Shown in pieces: positions 61,736 through 64,000 of a stretch of DNA of 64,000 nt. The stretch is from Burkholderiales bacterium (GTDB taxonomy: Bacteria > Pseudomonadota > Gammaproteobacteria > Burkholderiales > Casimicrobiaceae). The translations under genes and the position numbers were made by a program. Numbering within the stretch: position 1 is the first letter of the stretch; each line of letters opens with the position of its first letter. A model generated the notes under the pieces. The model did not search any database, was not told the DNA's origin, and worked only from the letters and a program-made list of their open reading frames with translations. Where the stretch lies: positions 434,001 through 498,000 of the forward strand of contig JADZDD010000035.1 of the NCBI GenBank assembly GCA_020851235.1, read 5' to 3'.

Positions 61736-63169
61736 GTGGTCTTCGCCTCACCGATCTTCCTGTTCTTCTTCCTGCCGCTCACGCTGGCGGCGTACTTCAG
61801 CGTGCCCCGCGGCGCGCGCAACGCGGTGCTGCTGGTGGCAAGCCTCGTGTTCTACGCGTGGGGCGAAGCCCCTTACGTCGCTCTGGTGCTGGGCTCGGTC
61901 GCCTTCAATTACGCGCTCGGCGCCGCGATCGGCCGCACGCCGCCCGGCGCCGCCCGCAAGCGCCGGCTCGCTGCCGCGATCACCGGCAATCTCGCACTGC
62001 TCGCCGTTTTCAAGTACACGAACTTCGCGGTGGCCAACGTCAACGCACTGGCACCGATCCTCGCGATCACGCCGCTCGCGGTGGCGACCATCCCGCTGCC
62101 GCTCGGGATCTCGTTCTTCACGTTCCACGCGATCTCGTACGTCGTCGACGTCTACAAGGGCAACGCCCAGGCCGAACGCAACCTGCCGCGCTTTGCGCTG
62201 TACATCCTGCTCTTCCCGCAGCTCATCGCCGGACCCATCATCCGCTGGCGCGACATCGCCACGCAGCTTCCGGCGCGCGATACGCGCTACGCCGATTTCG
62301 CCTACGGCGTGCGCCGCTTCGTGCTGGGTCTGGGCAAGAAGGTCCTCATCGCCAACACGCTCGGGCACACCGCCGACCAGGTCTTCGCGCTGCCTGCCGC
62401 CGAACTCACCACGCCACTGGCCTGGCTCGGCGTCGTCTGCTACACGCTGCAGATCTACTTCGATTTCTCGGGATACTCCGACATGGCGATCGGTCTCATG
62501 CGCATGTTCGGCTTCCGGATCCTCGAGAATTTCAACTATCCGTACATCTCGCGCAGCATCCGCGAATTCTGGCGGCGCTGGCACATCTCGCTGTCCAACT
62601 GGTTTCGCGACTACCTCTACATCCCGATGGGCGGCAACCGCCGCGGCGAGCGGCGCGCGTACGCCAACCTCGTGCTCGTGTTCCTCCTGTGCGGACTGTG
62701 GCACGGGGCGAGTTGGCCGTTCGTGCTGTGGGGTGTCTGGCACGGTGCCTTTCTCGTCGCCGAGCGTGCGGGCCTCGATCGCGTGCTGGGCCGCAGCGGC
62801 CCCATCGCGCATGCGTATGCGCTGGCCGCCGTGATGGGTGGCTGGGTGCTCTTTCGTTGCGAGACGCTCACGCAGGCGCTGGGCTGGTACGCGGCGTTGG
62901 CGGGTCACGCCGCCGGCAGCGCCGCGCGCCGCCCCGTCGAGGAATTCCTGAACCTGCACGTGCTCGTGACCATCGTCGTGGCGATCGTCTTCGCGACCCC
63001 GCTGGCGCGTCGCATCGGCACCTGGCGCGACGCGATCGCCGGCCGGCCGGGATTCGCCGCGGCGTGGGCACTCACGGCGGACGTCGCCTGGACCGGCGCC
63101 GTGTTCGCGCTGTCCGCGTCGTTCCTCGCCGCCGGAACCTACAATCCGTTCATCTATTTTCGTTTCTAG
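61736..63169 (+). CDS. MBOAT family O-acyltransferase (AlgI-like)
   Basis: A 477-residue membrane acyltransferase with about ten helices. Landmarks are FASPIFLFFFLPLTLAAYF, LPLGISFFTFHAISYVVDVYKG, IAGPIIRWRDIATQL, ISLSNWFRDYLYIPMGGNRRG and the catalytic His in LCGLWHGASWPFVLWGVWHG. AlgI-type proteins move acetyl groups from the cytoplasm to polysaccharide in the periplasm. It starts with GTG 61736. An SGNH/AlgX-like gene follows, the usual partner. Confidence 0.94.
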   Translation: MVFASPIFLFFFLPLTLAAYFSVPRGARNAVLLVASLVFYAWGEAPYVALVLGSVAFNYALGAAIGRTPPGAARKRRLAAAITGNLALLAVFKYTNFAVANVNALAPILAITPLAVATIPLPLGISFFTFHAISYVVDVYKGNAQAERNLPRFALYILLFPQLIAGPIIRWRDIATQLPARDTRYADFAYGVRRFVLGLGKKVLIANTLGHTADQVFALPAAELTTPLAWLGVVCYTLQIYFDFSGYSDMAIGLMRMFGFRILENFNYPYISRSIREFWRRWHISLSNWFRDYLYIPMGGNRRGERRAYANLVLVFLLCGLWHGASWPFVLWGVWHGAFLVAERAGLDRVLGRSGPIAHAYALAAVMGGWVLFRCETLTQALGWYAALAGHAAGSAARRPVEEFLNLHVLVTIVVAIVFATPLARRIGTWRDAIAGRPGFAAAWALTADVAWTGAVFALSASFLAAGTYNPFIYFRF

Positions 63170-63253
63170 CATGACGCCGCACGCACGCGCCCCACTCGGC
63201 ATGGTCCGCGCGGCCCCTCCTTGCGCCGCCGCTTCGCCGTCGGGGTGCGCACC

Positions 63254-64000
63254 GTGATCGATGCCCTCGCCCTGCCGCCGGTTCCGCCGCCTGCGCCCGC
63301 CGATCATCCGCGCCGTGATCGCATCGTCGCTATCCTGTTCGCCCTCGCGATCGTGTTGCCCGCGCTTGCGCTCGTCTTCACCTGGTCGCGCACGACGACG
63401 CGCTTCGAGAACCGGCCGATGGCCCCGTGGCCTGCGCCCACGCTCTCGCGCGAGTTCGCGCCCGCCTTCGATCGCGCATTTGCCGACCGCTTCGGCGGGC
63501 GTGACCTGCTCGTCCGCTTCCACCACGGCGCGCTGTTGCGCGTGTTCGGCGTCTCGAGCCTGGGGACCGTGATGCGCGGTCGCGATGGCTGGTTCTACTG
63601 GCTGGGCGAGGACGGGCACTCGCTCGATCGCCATTTCCGCGGCACGATGGAGTTTTCGCAGTCCGACGTCGACAACACCGTCGCCGAACTCGGGCGTCGC
63701 CACGATTGGCTCGCCGCGCGCGGCATCGGCTACGTCGTCGTCATCGTGCCCGAGAAGTACACGATCTATCCCGAGCACCTGCCCGCATGGGTGACGCCCA
63801 TGGCGGGGCCCACGCCGTACGATCGCGTGCGCGACGCCGTCGCGAGGGACGGTCGCGTGCGGTTCGTCGACCTGAGGCCGGCGCTGCGCGACGCCAAGGC
63901 GCGAGAGCGCGTCTACTACAAGACCGATTCGCACTGGAACTACAACGGCGCGGTCGTCGGCTACGACGCGATCATGCACGCGGTGCGCGACGTGCTTCCG
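63254..64000 (+). CDS. AlgX/AlgJ-like SGNH O-acetyltransferase, C-terminus cut by window edge
   Basis: The first 249 residues of a membrane-anchored periplasmic protein. An N-terminal helix (about 24-42, IVAILFALAIVLPALALVF) is followed by the AlgX-N/AlgJ domain: FENRPMAPWPAPTLS, FAPAFDRAFADRFGGRDLLV, GRDGWFYWLGED, VIVPEKYTIYPEHLP and the catalytic segment TDSHWNYNGAV near 227-237 with the SGNH His and Asn region. It acetylates polysaccharide with acetyl from the MBOAT partner upstream. Start GTG 63254; an in-frame GTG at 63245 is an alternative. Confidence 0.9.
   Translation, partial: MIDALALPPVPPPAPADHPRRDRIVAILFALAIVLPALALVFTWSRTTTRFENRPMAPWPAPTLSREFAPAFDRAFADRFGGRDLLVRFHHGALLRVFGVSSLGTVMRGRDGWFYWLGEDGHSLDRHFRGTMEFSQSDVDNTVAELGRRHDWLAARGIGYVVVIVPEKYTIYPEHLPAWVTPMAGPTPYDRVRDAVARDGRVRFVDLRPALRDAKARERVYYKTDSHWNYNGAVVGYDAIMHAVRDVLP

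Noticed and set aside
63171-63257. 28-codon frame between the MBOAT and AlgX-like genes, ending in a GTGA overlap
   Set aside because: Could be a coupling leader peptide, but it is too short and lacks a ribosome site to support as a gene.
61748-63979. Long minus-strand open frame opposite MBOAT and the AlgX-like gene
   Set aside because: Antisense shadow; no motif, and the plus strand has unmistakable families.
1-64000. CRISPR arrays, rRNA, tRNA, insertion sequences, prophage
   Set aside because: No regularly spaced repeats, no transposase or integrase, and no RNA gene seen on either strand.

Overview
The window is a high-GC chromosomal segment, visibly above 65 % over most of its length. 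Its gene content points to a betaproteobacterium, probably of the Burkholderiales or a related lineage. The evidence is a Bug/TctC-type binding protein, a DUF3460 gene, the yggS-proC-yggT cluster divergent from pilT-pilU, the ubiE-ubiJ-ubiB cluster, and surA-lptD divergent from amgK-murU. I saw no rRNA, tRNA, CRISPR array, transposase or phage gene. The two genes at the ends (a PLP lyase at 1-548 and an AlgX/AlgJ-like protein from 63254) run off the window.

Layout. (1) 1-2737, minus strand: a Bug-type solute-binding protein, a UroD-superfamily protein and a Cys/Met PLP lyase, lower in GC than the rest. About 700 bp without a supportable gene follows. (2) 3446-13417: a catabolic island for an unknown carbon compound. 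Minus strand: Gfo/Idh oxidoreductase, an OYE-type iron-sulfur flavoenzyme and an EthD/Dabb-like protein. Divergent plus strand: an IclR regulator, a TRAP transporter (dctP, dctQ, dctM), a short-chain dehydrogenase and a sugar-phosphate isomerase-like protein. A 15-bp palindrome lies between the two arms. (3) 13547-17619, minus: M20 amidohydrolase, VWA protein, GNAT and MoxR ATPase. (4) 17772-23548, plus: a TauE/SafE permease, SMP-30 lactonase, a GH31 protein that appears to lack its acid/base Asp, pdxA and rsmA. (5) 23514-28335: yggU-yggT-proC-yggS (minus) and pilT-pilU (plus). (6) 28406-32757: a GntR regulator divergent from suyA-suyB-slcC-comC, read here as a sulfolactate degradation cluster. 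(7) 32797-37193: DUF971, ubiE, Tim44-like, ubiJ, ubiB. (8) 37276-42208: an unknown gene, then potABCD for polyamine uptake. (9) 42209-42427: an intergenic repeat of two 47-bp direct repeats around a hairpin. (10) 42428-47850: GNAT, VanZ-like, ferredoxin, hydrolase, hemJ, an rRNA methyltransferase, DUF3460 and a methyltransferase. (11) 47936-58879: a membrane-anchored glycosidase-like protein, surA and lptD (minus), amgK, murU, M3 peptidase and a glutaredoxin-like protein. (12) 58992-63169: an NsrR-like operator with nnrS, a SirB-like gene, exodeoxyribonuclease III and MBOAT, then the partial AlgX/AlgJ-like gene.

How the genes work together. SuyAB should release sulfite from (R)-sulfolactate to give pyruvate, with SlcC and ComC interconverting the sulfolactate enantiomers through sulfopyruvate. 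The TauE/SafE permease 11 kb away could export the sulfite, but that link is only inferred. The IclR island looks like binding-protein-dependent uptake coupled to stepwise oxidation and isomerisation of a polyhydroxylated or cyclic substrate. LptD and SurA serve outer-membrane assembly, AmgK and MurU serve peptidoglycan sugar recycling, and the Ubi genes make ubiquinone.
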